A stretch of 64,000 bases of DNA. It comes from DATJPR01 sp963811705. GTDB lineage: Bacteria > Bacteroidota > Ignavibacteria > UBA10030 > UBA6906. The stretch lies in assembly GCA_963811705.1 (NCBI GenBank), contig CAWESL010000008.1, positions 372,001-436,000 of the forward strand, in the 5' to 3' direction. Each line of letters opens with the position of its first letter. Within the stretch, counting starts at the first letter, position 1. The position numbers were made by a program, and so were the translations under genes. The notes under the pieces are model-generated. The model saw nothing but the letters and a program-made list of their open reading frames with translations. It was not told the DNA's origin and did no database searches. Positions 55,901-63,871 of this stretch are shown one piece after another.

Positions 55901-57991
55901 TTGCGCGGAAGACGGACCTCATTCCATATCGAAGGCGTTCAGAAAGAGGTTCCTGAGGGCGGCGATCGCGGCCTTCTGCAAAGGGATCCTTCTTCCCTGC
56001 GCCGATTCGTACGGCAAATCTGCGGAGCCGGCGTTGCCCTCTGCATGGCGTGTTCTTTGACATACAGTCAGGCGGTGTTTTCGCCGCGGGCAATTTCGCT
56101 CGGCGCCTACCAGCCCTTTGTCAACGATGTGCGGGGGATGGCATCCAACCCGGCAGGTCTTCCGGCATTGAGAGACTGGGACGTTGAAGTGGTGAGCTCA
56201 ATCCCGAGCGGCGGCGGCGGGTTTCTCTTCGACGGGGTCGCCGTCGGGAAACGCCTCTTCGATCGCCATGCCGTTGCGGTACAGTACTCGCCGTCAACGG
56301 AACTGGACTTCATTCTCCCGTCGACCGTCAGGTTCAGCGGGATTGATTTTTCGACCGACCGAACAATTGCCTACAAGGAGCCCCTGGCGCTGTCATACGG
56401 GGTCCGACTGGCCGACGCCTGGTCGGCGGGGATTGTCGGCCGGATGCGAACAGAATCCGTGAGCGAGCCACAGATCGCCTTTGTCGACACGTCGATTACC
56501 ACGCAGCCGAATGAAGACAAGCGGACGTCGTGGTTTCTTGATGCGGGCGTCAATTGGCAGCCGTCGAAGGATGTGACGTTTTCCGGGCTGGTGCGCGGCA
56601 TCCCGATCATCAGCGGCGGTCACCTCAGCGAGGAGTTTACGCAGTATGAACTCTCCCAGGCAATATCGTTCGAAGGCGGGATCATGGTGAACGCGGTGCC
56701 GTCACTCCGGATCGGCCTGGGAGGAAGCACGGTGGGGACGGGAGCAATCGGGCTGGAATGGTTCCCACTGCCTCACGTGAGTCTCCATGGGGCGTTGTAC
56801 GCCGACAAAGATGAGAGTCCGTTCCTCGACGCGATCGGGGTCGGCGCCGAGTGGGCATTTGGTCCGCTGGAAATGGAAGCGTCGTATCTGCGATTCACGA
56901 ATCAGACGAACCGGTCGGGAACGATTCTTGCCTCGGCGCTCGAGCATGCGGTGATTCACACGATCGGCATGAGTCCGTTCGCTCCGGATCGGCTGAGCGT
57001 AGGGCTCAAGGTTTCGCTCGGAAATGTCGGAGTGCAGGTGATCCGCATCGTGGGCGTGGAAATGTCCGGGCCAATTTATCCCGTTGCATCCCAGACGCTC
57101 GCCTACCGTCCCCTCGGGAAAGTGCGCATCCGGAACATCTCCAACTCTGTGATCCAGGCGAAGTCGTCGTTCTTCATCGATCAGTTGATGGATCGACCGA
57201 CGGAATCGGCGACCGTCGTGTTGCAACCGGGAGAAGAAACGGATATTCCGCTTCTCGCCGTGTTCAACGACCGCATTGAGCATGTGCAGTCGGCGTCGGT
57301 CCGTGACGGCACGGTCGTCGTGAGCGCCTCACCGATGGGGAACGACGATGAGCGCTCGCAGACGCGCGTCGTCATTCGGGGAAGGAACGATTGGGACGGC
57401 AATGCCGAGTCGTTGCGATTTTTCATCCGGCCGGAAGATCCGGAAGTATTGAAAACGACCCGCGAAATTCTGGTCCGTGAACGGCAGGCATTCGACACGA
57501 TTCCACCGGCGCTCGAGCTGTTTCAGAAGGCACGAGTGTTGTTCAACGCGTTCGCAGGGAAGCTGGTGTATGTGAATGATCCGAAACTGAGCGCCGATTA
57601 CGTGCAGTATCCTGATGAGACGCTGCGGTTGCGGGGCGGTGATTGCGACGATTTCACGGTGTGCTTTACGTCGTTGCTTGCAAGCATCGGGATTTCGACG
57701 GCGTTCGTGGATGTCGTGCCGCCGGGGCATGCCGACCAGAGTCATATCTATTTGATGTTTGATTCGGGAGTGGATCCGCAATATGCCGATCAGATTTCTC
57801 TGAATCCGAAGCGATTTGTCATTCGCAAGAACCGTTCAGGAAAACAGAGTGTGTGGATCCCCATGGAAACGACGGCAACGGCGAAGGGTTTTGAAGAGGC
57901 CTGGTCAGTCGGCGCCCAGGAATACTACGATGATGTTGAAGTAGGGCTCGGGCTGACAAAAGGGTGGGTCCGGGTTGTCGATACGGAATAA
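55901..57991 (+). CDS. Outer-membrane barrel-like protein fused to a transglutaminase-like domain
   Basis: The 696-residue product has a signal peptide (about 40-60) and an N-terminal region resembling PorV/UPF0164-type barrels (YQPFVNDVRGMASNPAGLPAL, then many alternating strands to about residue 380). A beta-sandwich linker follows (about 390-530). The C-terminal transglutaminase-like domain has a Cys-His-Asp/Glu set: GGDCDDFTVCFTSLL, QSHIYLMFD and VWIPMETT. The Cys-His pair suggests protease or cross-linking activity at the surface or in the periplasm. The start is TTG 55901, set by TAAGGA six bases upstream, with no other in-frame start for a long way. Fusion of a barrel with such an enzyme is unusual. 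Confidence 0.75.
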   Translation: MRGRRTSFHIEGVQKEVPEGGDRGLLQRDPSSLRRFVRQICGAGVALCMACSLTYSQAVFSPRAISLGAYQPFVNDVRGMASNPAGLPALRDWDVEVVSSIPSGGGGFLFDGVAVGKRLFDRHAVAVQYSPSTELDFILPSTVRFSGIDFSTDRTIAYKEPLALSYGVRLADAWSAGIVGRMRTESVSEPQIAFVDTSITTQPNEDKRTSWFLDAGVNWQPSKDVTFSGLVRGIPIISGGHLSEEFTQYELSQAISFEGGIMVNAVPSLRIGLGGSTVGTGAIGLEWFPLPHVSLHGALYADKDESPFLDAIGVGAEWAFGPLEMEASYLRFTNQTNRSGTILASALEHAVIHTIGMSPFAPDRLSVGLKVSLGNVGVQVIRIVGVEMSGPIYPVASQTLAYRPLGKVRIRNISNSVIQAKSSFFIDQLMDRPTESATVVLQPGEETDIPLLAVFNDRIEHVQSASVRDGTVVVSASPMGNDDERSQTRVVIRGRNDWDGNAESLRFFIRPEDPEVLKTTREILVRERQAFDTIPPALELFQKARVLFNAFAGKLVYVNDPKLSADYVQYPDETLRLRGGDCDDFTVCFTSLLASIGISTAFVDVVPPGHADQSHIYLMFDSGVDPQYADQISLNPKRFVIRKNRSGKQSVWIPMETTATAKGFEEAWSVGAQEYYDDVEVGLGLTKGWVRVVDTE

Positions 57992-58000
57992 GCTTAAAAG

Positions 58001-58190
58001 ATGGTTGCCTAAGCAGCCATGTTTTTGGGCTGCCAAAAGTGTGGTTGCCTAGGCTGCCATATTTTTTACCCTTTGTTTTCGGCCTCAAAATGAAGAAATA
58101 TTATGCGAAAGTATGGTTGCCTAAGCAGCCTTGTTTTTGGGGTGCTGAAAAAGTGGTTGCCTAAGCAACCATGTTTTGGGCGACTGTTTT
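58001..58190 (-). repeat. Palindromic interspersed repeat cluster, right copy
   Basis: Four 16-base elements lie at 58003, 58043, 58115 and 58155. The last, GGTTGCCTAAGCAACC, is a perfect hairpin with a CTAA loop; the others have one or two mismatches. A TTTCGGCCTCAAAATG segment at 58077-58092 is the reverse complement of the GAGGCCG spacer in the left cluster (4.1 kb). The family orientation is reversed relative to that cluster. It fills most of the gap between the barrel-transglutaminase and FecR-like genes. Confidence 0.9.
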
Positions 58191-58226
58191 GGGCGACTTG
58201 AAGCGTTGATTCGGATGGAGGACACT

Positions 58227-58925
58227 ATGAAACTTCGTTGGCTGACATGCCTGCTCCCGGCGTTCGCAACTCTCGCGGCCGCGCAGGGAATCTCCGTGCA
58301 GAAGATCCAGGGGGACGTCCAGGTGAGACATGGCGTGACCGAACAGTGGTCGACGATCGCTTCGGGCGACGCCCTGAAGCCCGACGACTCGATGCGTACG
58401 GGAAAAAACGGACTGGCGATCATTCTTGCGTTGAAAGGCGGAGTACAAAAGCACATTACCCTTCCGGCCGAAGTTATCGTCGACATGGCAGACGTCCGTG
58501 ATCTTACCCCGGAAGAACTCATGCTGAAGTTGACGATGGAACGCGTCCGGACTTCGCCGTACATATCCCCGGAGGATCTCACGGCGCCGAACGCGGGCGT
58601 CGTCCACGGGGCCAATGAAGCGTCTGGACCCAACCTTCCGGAAAACGATCCTGCAGCTGGAACTATGCAGTGGAACGGGGCACGCGTGTTGTTCGACAAC
58701 GGCTTCTATTCGACCTGCGCCTTGAAAGGGATGGAACTCTACCGTCTGTATCCGGAGACCGCGAAGCACTACGCCGATCGGATTATCGTGGCGCAGTCGC
58801 TGGAGCGTGCGAACCTCCGCGGCGAGGCGCTGAGCGAGTATAACGCCATCCTGGCCCTGAAGGACCTCTCGCAATCGCAACAAGCGTCGGTCAGACAGGA
58901 AATGAAACTGCTACAGGAACACTGA
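58227..58925 (+). CDS. Exported FecR-like protein
   Basis: The 232-residue product has a signal peptide ending LAAAQG and a FecR-like domain (KIQGDVQVRHGVTEQWSTIASGDALKPDDSMRTGKNGLAIILALKGG). The C-terminal helical part of about 80 residues resembles one or two TPR units (YSTCALKGMELYRLYPETAKHYADRI). FecR domains without the anti-sigma N terminus are found in periplasmic proteins that may sense or bind envelope components. ATG 58227 has GGAGG seven bases before it; the open frame extends upstream without conservation. The YdjM-like gene follows after 13 bases. No sigma factor gene is adjacent. Confidence 0.75.
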   Translation: MKLRWLTCLLPAFATLAAAQGISVQKIQGDVQVRHGVTEQWSTIASGDALKPDDSMRTGKNGLAIILALKGGVQKHITLPAEVIVDMADVRDLTPEELMLKLTMERVRTSPYISPEDLTAPNAGVVHGANEASGPNLPENDPAAGTMQWNGARVLFDNGFYSTCALKGMELYRLYPETAKHYADRIIVAQSLERANLRGEALSEYNAILALKDLSQSQQASVRQEMKLLQEH

Positions 58926-58938
58926 GAGAATCCGCCGA

Positions 58939-59616
58939 ATGTTTGTCGGTCATTATGCCGTGGCGCTCGCGGCGAAAAAGGTGACCCCGAGGACGTCCCT
59001 CGGTCTCCTCTTCATCGCGGCGCAATTTCTTGACCTCCTCTGGCCTCTTCTCATCGTGCTGGGTGTGGAGCAGGTGCGACTTACGCCCACCGGGAATTCG
59101 TTTCTCAAGCTCGACTTTGTGAGTTACCCCTACTCCCATAGTCTCACCGGCTCAATCCTCTGGGCCGTCGTCTTCGGCGTCGTTGTGTATGCGTTCCGAC
59201 GCAATCTGAAAGAAGGATTGATTATCGCAGGGTGCGTCGTCAGCCACTGGATCCTTGATCTCTTTACGCACATCCCCGATCTGCCGTTGACATTCAACGG
59301 GCAGGCGAAGGCCGGGTTCGGATTGTGGAATTTCCCCGTGGCTACGATCGTCATCGAAACCGCGTTGTTCGTCGGCGGGATCGCTGTCTACCTGAAGGCG
59401 ACGCGGTCGAAAGACAGCATCGGAATCGTTGCGTTCTGGGGACTGATGGCTTTTCTCTACGCGATGTACCTCGCGAGCATTTTCGGTCCACCGCCGAACG
59501 ACGCTTCGCTGGTGGGCGTTCTGGCGAATCTAGCGTGGCTGTTTGTCCTCTGGGCATGGTGGGCAGACAAGCACAGGAGCGCGATTGTGTCGGGGAGCAT
59601 GACGCATGATGTGTGA
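58939..59616 (+). CDS. YdjM/DUF457-type metal-dependent membrane hydrolase
   Basis: This polytopic membrane protein of 225 residues has about six hydrophobic segments. It carries the family's scattered metal ligands: MFVGHYAVAL at the start, YSHSLTGS, and VVSHWILDLFTHIPDLPL. Members related to YdjM are called membrane-bound metal-dependent hydrolases; their substrate is unknown, although phospholipid-like compounds have been suggested. It follows the FecR-like gene by 13 bases, so the two are probably an operon. Function at this site is not inferable. Confidence 0.8.
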   Translation: MFVGHYAVALAAKKVTPRTSLGLLFIAAQFLDLLWPLLIVLGVEQVRLTPTGNSFLKLDFVSYPYSHSLTGSILWAVVFGVVVYAFRRNLKEGLIIAGCVVSHWILDLFTHIPDLPLTFNGQAKAGFGLWNFPVATIVIETALFVGGIAVYLKATRSKDSIGIVAFWGLMAFLYAMYLASIFGPPPNDASLVGVLANLAWLFVLWAWWADKHRSAIVSGSMTHDV

Positions 59617-59996
59617 AGTCGGAGGAAGGCAGGAGTTGAATGTCAGCAGTGGAACCTCGGTCACGGGGCTGCGGCAGAGAGATGGTATCCATTTTTCAAA
59701 CGGTCATTGATTCAGAGATCGCCAAACGCTAAGTTGGTATCATAGAATATGGACTGCGCACCGTCGGGGAAATTGAAGGGATCGTGGTGTCTAAGTCAAT
59801 CGTACTCAAGAATGCACTGCGGAAGTCTTCCGGCAGGATCTTGAACAAAGGAGATCGTGTGCGGGAGTGAGCCCGATGCGCAGTGCGCGTCTCGTCCATT
59901 GACAAGCCAAGCCTTTTCATCGTCTGATGAAAAGGCTTTTGTGTTCTATGCGCTGTGCACTTCAAGCAAGATTGAGAACATCAACGGGTTGGCGAC
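59617..59996. other. Intergenic interval with a strong terminator and no clear gene
   Basis: Bases 59740-59870 contain a frame of about 45 codons that opens without a good start codon and ends at TGA 59868-59870 (last residues NKGDRVRE). I cannot support it as a gene, and it may be a remnant. A terminator follows at 59909. Confidence 0.4.
59909..59940 (+). terminator. Rho-independent terminator
   Basis: Perfect 13-base stem AAGCCTTTTCATC / GATGAAAAGGCTT with a GTCT loop, running into TTTTG. Confidence 0.85.
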
Positions 59997-61160
59997 ATGA
60001 AGAGTCTGTTGGAATCGAAAGTCAAAGTCCTTGTGATGCTGGTGGCAATGGCCGCGCTCTCGGGTTGCGGGGGATCGTCCGTTCTCATTGTCCCCGACCC
60101 CAAAAACTCCGAACTCCACATCGAAGCGCTGAAGCGCGATAGCGTCCGCATTGTCTCTGTCAAGGACGAGCGATCAAGCCGGAACGCCCACATTGGCATA
60201 GCGCGCGTCGGAATGATGAACCGGGAAGTGCCCTACCTGATCAAAGGGGGCTTGCTGCGAATGGTGAAATCTTTCCTGGATACGCTCATCGTTGGGCGCC
60301 ACGATGAAAAGCTTTTCCTCCCGGTGACGGTCGCGATAGATTCGTTTGAGGTCGGCGAGAAAACAAAAGTGTTCGGGGAAGAGGGATATTTTTCAGCGAT
60401 GCTGAGATTTTCGTATCCGGTCACAGCCGACTCCTTCGCTTCCCAGATTGTAGCATCGAATCAGACCGATATCAGTGAGCTTGACGTTACGAACAAACTG
60501 GAACCGCTGATCTACAAAGGGATGGCCGAAATGGCGCGCAAGTTTGTCGAGGGGACGCTCGACAGGTCCGCACCCCGCATGATGATTGCCGCGGATTCCC
60601 TGGGGAGCTTCATTGAGCGAGATTCGCTTCGGCAAACCCCGGAACGCCTCCCAGTGGTTGTCCCTGGGCCGATCTCCCAGAACGCAAAAGTTGACAGCAC
60701 GCGGTCAAGCGGCGTGGCGTTTCAATTCTTCGCGGGGAAGAAGATCACGACGGGAGTCCGCGCGTCATACTGTATGCTCTCCCGGGCCGGAGATTCGAAC
60801 TTCCACTGGGGCGTGGCGGTGGGCCTCACGATCTGCGACATCGACAATAAACCGGAGCACCTGAAGGGGAGTTTCTTCAACGGCGGCGGGTGGTTGCTCG
60901 GCAAATATTATCTTCTCAATTCCACGTTCTCGCCATTTGTCGCCGTCGGGGTTGGACTCTCCACGGGCTCGGAGAGTATCGACTATGGCGATCGGACCGA
61001 GTCGTCGTTCTTCTTCGGCGCGATCGCCCAGGAGAGCGTGGGGATTTCCATCTCGCGCAAGGTTTCCCTGGAATTCGGCGCCTTTCAGCTTGCGCTCTCG
61101 GGGTCGAATCTCTTGCCGACGGACATCGGGCTTCTTGCCGGTCTCAGCATTGGCGTTTGA
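59997..61160 (+). CDS. Putative lipoprotein with C-terminal barrel-like region
   Basis: The 387-residue protein has a signal peptide and lipobox ALSGCGG. The first half contains the block SVRIVSVKDERSSRNAHIGIARVG and many charged helices. The second half is rich in glycine and alternating strands (FNGGGWLLGKYYLLNSTFSPFVAVGVGLSTG, VSLEFGAFQLALSG) and ends LLAGLSIGV, as in small outer-membrane barrels. No family is recognised. It has no clear Shine-Dalgarno sequence and follows a terminator, so it has its own start point. A hairpin closes the convergent gap to the SRPBCC gene. Confidence 0.7.
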   Translation: MKSLLESKVKVLVMLVAMAALSGCGGSSVLIVPDPKNSELHIEALKRDSVRIVSVKDERSSRNAHIGIARVGMMNREVPYLIKGGLLRMVKSFLDTLIVGRHDEKLFLPVTVAIDSFEVGEKTKVFGEEGYFSAMLRFSYPVTADSFASQIVASNQTDISELDVTNKLEPLIYKGMAEMARKFVEGTLDRSAPRMMIAADSLGSFIERDSLRQTPERLPVVVPGPISQNAKVDSTRSSGVAFQFFAGKKITTGVRASYCMLSRAGDSNFHWGVAVGLTICDIDNKPEHLKGSFFNGGGWLLGKYYLLNSTFSPFVAVGVGLSTGSESIDYGDRTESSFFFGAIAQESVGISISRKVSLEFGAFQLALSGSNLLPTDIGLLAGLSIGV

Positions 61161-61163
61161 ATG

Positions 61164-61190
61164 GGAGCCGCCCCGAGGGATGACGGCTCC
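61164..61190. terminator. Hairpin between convergent genes
   Basis: Seven-base stem GGAGCCG / CGGCTCC with a 13-base loop, in the 50-base gap between a plus-strand and a minus-strand gene. No T run, so it is a weak candidate. Confidence 0.4.
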
Positions 61191-61210
61191 ATAATGACCG
61201 TTTCTCCGAT

Positions 61211-61654
61211 CTACCATAAATTCGGAATGGCTTTCCCGCCCTCGAGGAGGGTTTTCATCCTCGAGAGCACCTTCGGCCAGCCCGTCGAGACCGATTTCAG
61301 CATCTCGGAGCCCGCATCGAGACGATCGTGCGTCACCGTCAATTTCACGACGCCGCGGACATCTTCGATTTCAAAAGTGACCCTCGAGTGCTTCGCTTCG
61401 TTCTTTTCATTGGCGGGATCGGCCCAGGTAATGACCAGGCGACGGGGCGGGGCGCTTTCCGCCACCCTGCCGAGGATCAGAACGGCGCCTTTTGTCCCCG
61501 AGTCCCGGTGTTCCCATCGCGAGCCCGGTTTCCAGTCCGACACGTTGACGTGCTGCCAGAACTTCGTGGTGATCTCAGGATCTGTGAGCGCTTTCCAGAC
61601 CTGCTCCGCTGTCGCCGCGATGTAGGTCACATACACAAACTCAGTCGTCTGCAT
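61211..61654 (-). CDS. SRPBCC/AHSA1-domain protein
   Basis: The 147-residue protein is an Aha1/SRPBCC ligand-binding fold: VYVTYIAATAEQVWKALTDPE at the start, WKPGSRWEHRD and TFEIEDVRGVVKLTVTHD strands, and a long C-terminal helix (STGWPKVLSRMKTLLE). Proteins of this type bind small hydrophobic ligands. Pairing with an ArsR-type repressor whose gene overlaps it by 14 bases is very common; the SRPBCC protein is then the effector or product of a small stress locus. The ligand is unknown. It is transcribed as the second gene of the pair. Confidence 0.92.
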   Translation of the reverse strand: MQTTEFVYVTYIAATAEQVWKALTDPEITTKFWQHVNVSDWKPGSRWEHRDSGTKGAVLILGRVAESAPPRRLVITWADPANEKNEAKHSRVTFEIEDVRGVVKLTVTHDRLDAGSEMLKSVSTGWPKVLSRMKTLLEGGKAIPNLW

Positions 61655-61970
61655 GCTTGTCTCCTTCGGCTCGTTGTTTGATTTGGTGCAGGACGTCGAG
61701 GCGCCGTCGCTCGAATTTCCCGATCCAGCGCTCTGCGATTTCGTGAATGGGAACAGGATTCAGAAAATGCAGCTTTTCCCTACCCCGCCGCCGCGTGGCA
61801 ATCAGGTTCGCGTCCTCCAGTCGCTCCAAATGTTGCGTGACGGCCTGGCGGGTCATGGCGAGGTGCCTGCAAAGCTCTCCCAATGTCTGGCCGTTCTGTG
61901 TACGGAGAGCGTCGAGCAGGCGGCGACGGGTAGGATCCGCAAGGGCTTTAAACACTTTGTCAGTATCCAT
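61641..61970 (-). CDS. ArsR-family transcriptional repressor
   Basis: The 109-residue winged-helix protein starts MDTDKVFKALADPTRRRLLDAL and includes the recognition helix MTRQAVTQHLERLEDANL and wing TRRRGREKLHFLNP. It has no cysteine metal motif (no CxC), so it is not an arsenic or zinc sensor and probably answers to a ligand of the SRPBCC partner. The chosen ATG lies five bases from a predicted -10 box, which would make the message nearly leaderless; the longer open frame begins inside the operator. A palindrome within its own promoter is the likely binding site, giving autoregulation. Confidence 0.93.
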   Translation of the reverse strand: MDTDKVFKALADPTRRRLLDALRTQNGQTLGELCRHLAMTRQAVTQHLERLEDANLIATRRRGREKLHFLNPVPIHEIAERWIGKFERRRLDVLHQIKQRAEGDKHADD

Positions 61971-61975
61971 GCTCC

Positions 61976-62005
61976 AATATATGCAAGTAAATGCTTGCAT
62001 GTCAA
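61976..62005 (-). promoter_or_regulatory. arsR promoter with the operator inside the spacer
   Basis: On the minus strand a consensus TTGACA (62000-62005) and TATATT (61976-61981) are 18 bases apart. The palindrome ATGCAAG-N6-CTTGCAT (61981-62000) fills the spacer exactly, so a bound repressor would block polymerase. Confidence 0.82.
61981..62000. promoter_or_regulatory. Putative ArsR operator palindrome
   Basis: Perfect 7-base inverted repeat ATGCAAG/CTTGCAT with a 6-base spacer, the usual size for winged-helix dimers. A weak TTGCAT / ATCATT pair at 61995-62023 on the plus strand may let it also control the barrel gene at 62044. Confidence 0.75.
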
Positions 62006-62043
62006 GTATGAGCGTTGATCATTCCAATAAGAGGAACACACAG

Positions 62044-62607
62044 ATGAAACGGCTTGTCTTGTCGCTCTTCGTCGTTTTGACGGCCACGTCATTGTCCGCG
62101 CAGCCAAGTGAAGGGAAAAGCGTAGAACTGAGCATTTCGGGGGCATATCAGCATCTCTCGAGTGACAACAGCAGCAGCGGTTCCGGCGCCTTCCTGCTCA
62201 GTCCTCGCCTGGGAATATTTGTCGTCGAAGGGCTTGAGCTTGAACCGGAATTCGTCCTGCTTGCGGCGGAAGGGAATGATCCGATGTATATGGTGAACGC
62301 CAATATCAGCTACAACTTTCGTACGCACGGAAAGAGCACGCCGTTTCTGCTGATCGGCTATGGTCTCGCCAACACGGTTCCTGCTTTCGGTGTTCCGATG
62401 TTCTGGTCTGACTTTTCCATCGGCGTCTTGAATATTGGCGCCGGGGCGAAGATCTTCGTCACGGACGACATTGCGATTCGCCTCGAATACCGATATCAGC
62501 ACTTCAGCGGGGAAAGCGATACGCAGTTTTTCGGTTCCGTTCCTTACACCCAGAGCATCAATGCACAGATGCATACGGTACAGTTTGGACTCTGTATGCT
62601 GTTCTAA
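62044..62607 (+). CDS. Small outer-membrane beta-barrel protein
   Basis: The 187-residue protein has a signal peptide ending TSLSAQ and about eight predicted strands (VELSISGAYQHLSS, GAFLLSPRLGIFVVEGLELEPEFVL, YMVNANISYNF, IRLEYRYQHFSG) with a final MHTVQFGLCMLF strand. Size and pattern suit an OmpW/OmpX-like eight-strand barrel. It is divergent from the arsR-SRPBCC pair and shares the short intergenic operator region, so it may be under the same repressor. AAGAGGA precedes the ATG. Function unknown. Confidence 0.8.
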   Translation: MKRLVLSLFVVLTATSLSAQPSEGKSVELSISGAYQHLSSDNSSSGSGAFLLSPRLGIFVVEGLELEPEFVLLAAEGNDPMYMVNANISYNFRTHGKSTPFLLIGYGLANTVPAFGVPMFWSDFSIGVLNIGAGAKIFVTDDIAIRLEYRYQHFSGESDTQFFGSVPYTQSINAQMHTVQFGLCMLF

Positions 62608-62731
62608 CCGGCGGGCACCCTCACGGGCACTCTCATTTCACGCATGATTTTTGTATGTTAGAGCGGCATTACGTACAGCTCGTCCGAGGTTCCTTCGTTT
62701 CTCTTCCTCCACTCAACCAAGAAGATACCAT

Positions 62732-63262
62732 ATGCATCGCATCGGGATGTTTCTGGTCGCTTTGGTATTTGTCTACGAAATCAGCCCGGCCCAAGATGCA
62801 CTGCCGAAGGCGGTGAACCGGGATTCCGTGATCGTGGCTGCGCGCGAAATCATGGGCTCGCAGACGTACTGTGCTCTCATCACCCTCGACTCCACGGGCG
62901 GACCGCAGGCGAGGACCATGAACCCGTTCCCGCCGGACAGTACCATGACGGTCTGGATCGCCACCAACAGCAGAAGTCGGAAAGCGGACGAGATCCGTCG
63001 CAATCCGCGGGTCTGCCTGTATTACGCCGACCACCGGGAGGCGAAAGGTTATGTCTCCATCACCGGGAAGGCGACGCTCGTCGACGAGATGGGCGAAAAG
63101 CTGAAACGCAAACGGGCCTATTGGGACCAGGCGTTCCCCGACTGGAAGTACCTGGTTCTTATCAAGGTGGTTCCGGAACGGCTCGAAGTCATCAATTACC
63201 GGCACGGGATGGTCAACGCGTCCGTCACCTGGGAAGCACCGTCGATCCTTCTCGACCGATAG
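62732..63262 (+). CDS. Exported pyridoxamine-5'-phosphate-oxidase-like (flavin split-barrel) protein
   Basis: The 176-residue protein has a hydrophobic N terminus of about 20 residues ending ISPAQ that looks like a signal peptide, followed by a PNPOx-like split-barrel (YCALITLDSTGGPQARTMNPFPP, MTVWIATNSRSRKADEIRRNPRVCLYY, GYVSITGKATLV). Most members of this fold are cytoplasmic flavin or F420/heme binders related to general stress protein 26. Export would be unusual and would require a cofactor loaded outside or a non-flavin ligand. Whether the N terminus is cleaved or only a membrane anchor is unclear. Confidence 0.8.
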   Translation: MHRIGMFLVALVFVYEISPAQDALPKAVNRDSVIVAAREIMGSQTYCALITLDSTGGPQARTMNPFPPDSTMTVWIATNSRSRKADEIRRNPRVCLYYADHREAKGYVSITGKATLVDEMGEKLKRKRAYWDQAFPDWKYLVLIKVVPERLEVINYRHGMVNASVTWEAPSILLDR

Positions 63263-63288
63263 CCGCAGTCCGTCACGAGCGTCCCCTT

Positions 63289-63855
63289 ATGCGCATTACG
63301 ACGAAAGAACTCTCTGCTGCCATGTGGAACGACGTTGAGCGTCTTTTCGGAAGCAACGGTGCCTGTGGCGGGTGCTGGTGTCAGGCGTGGCGCATCAGGG
63401 CAGGAGAGAAATGGGATGACGTGAAAGGACCGAAGGCAAAGAAGCGCCTCCGGAGCGGAATTCGCAGAGGCACGACGATGGGAGTGATCGCCTACAACGG
63501 ATCGACGCCCATCGGTTGGTGCACCTTCGGCCCACGGAACGATTTCCCCCGCCTGAACCGTGCGCGCACACTTCGCTGTGACGATGCGTCGCACGTTTGG
63601 GCTCTGCCTTGTTTCTTCGTCGTGCGCGGATTTCGTGAACAGGGCGTCGCGTCGGCGATGCTGAAGAAGGCGCTCGTGCTGATGAAAAAGAAGAAGGCGG
63701 GAGTCGCTGAAGGGTACCCGAGCAAACCCGGTCGCGACGGTCGCTACATTGCGTCATTTTCGTGGACGGGCACACACACGCTGTTTGAGCATGCAGGCTT
63801 TACAACGGAAGGAAACCCCGAAGGAGCCAAACGCAGGGTGCGTAAACACTTGTGA
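63289..63855 (+). CDS. GNAT-family N-acetyltransferase
   Basis: This 188-residue protein is a GNAT fold enzyme: MRITTKELSAAMWNDVERL, then an N-terminal cysteine/tryptophan-rich motif (GACGGCWCQAWR), the WALPCFFVVRGFREQGVASAML acetyl-CoA-binding strand with R/Q-x-x-G-x-A, and HTLFEHAGFTTEG at the end. The CGGCWC-W motif recurs in a bacterial GNAT subgroup whose substrate is unknown. It begins 26 bases after the exported split-barrel gene. Lysine-rich loops near 110-150 may be surface-exposed. Confidence 0.9.
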   Translation: MRITTKELSAAMWNDVERLFGSNGACGGCWCQAWRIRAGEKWDDVKGPKAKKRLRSGIRRGTTMGVIAYNGSTPIGWCTFGPRNDFPRLNRARTLRCDDASHVWALPCFFVVRGFREQGVASAMLKKALVLMKKKKAGVAEGYPSKPGRDGRYIASFSWTGTHTLFEHAGFTTEGNPEGAKRRVRKHL

Positions 63856-63871
63856 ATGTCAAAGGATGCTT

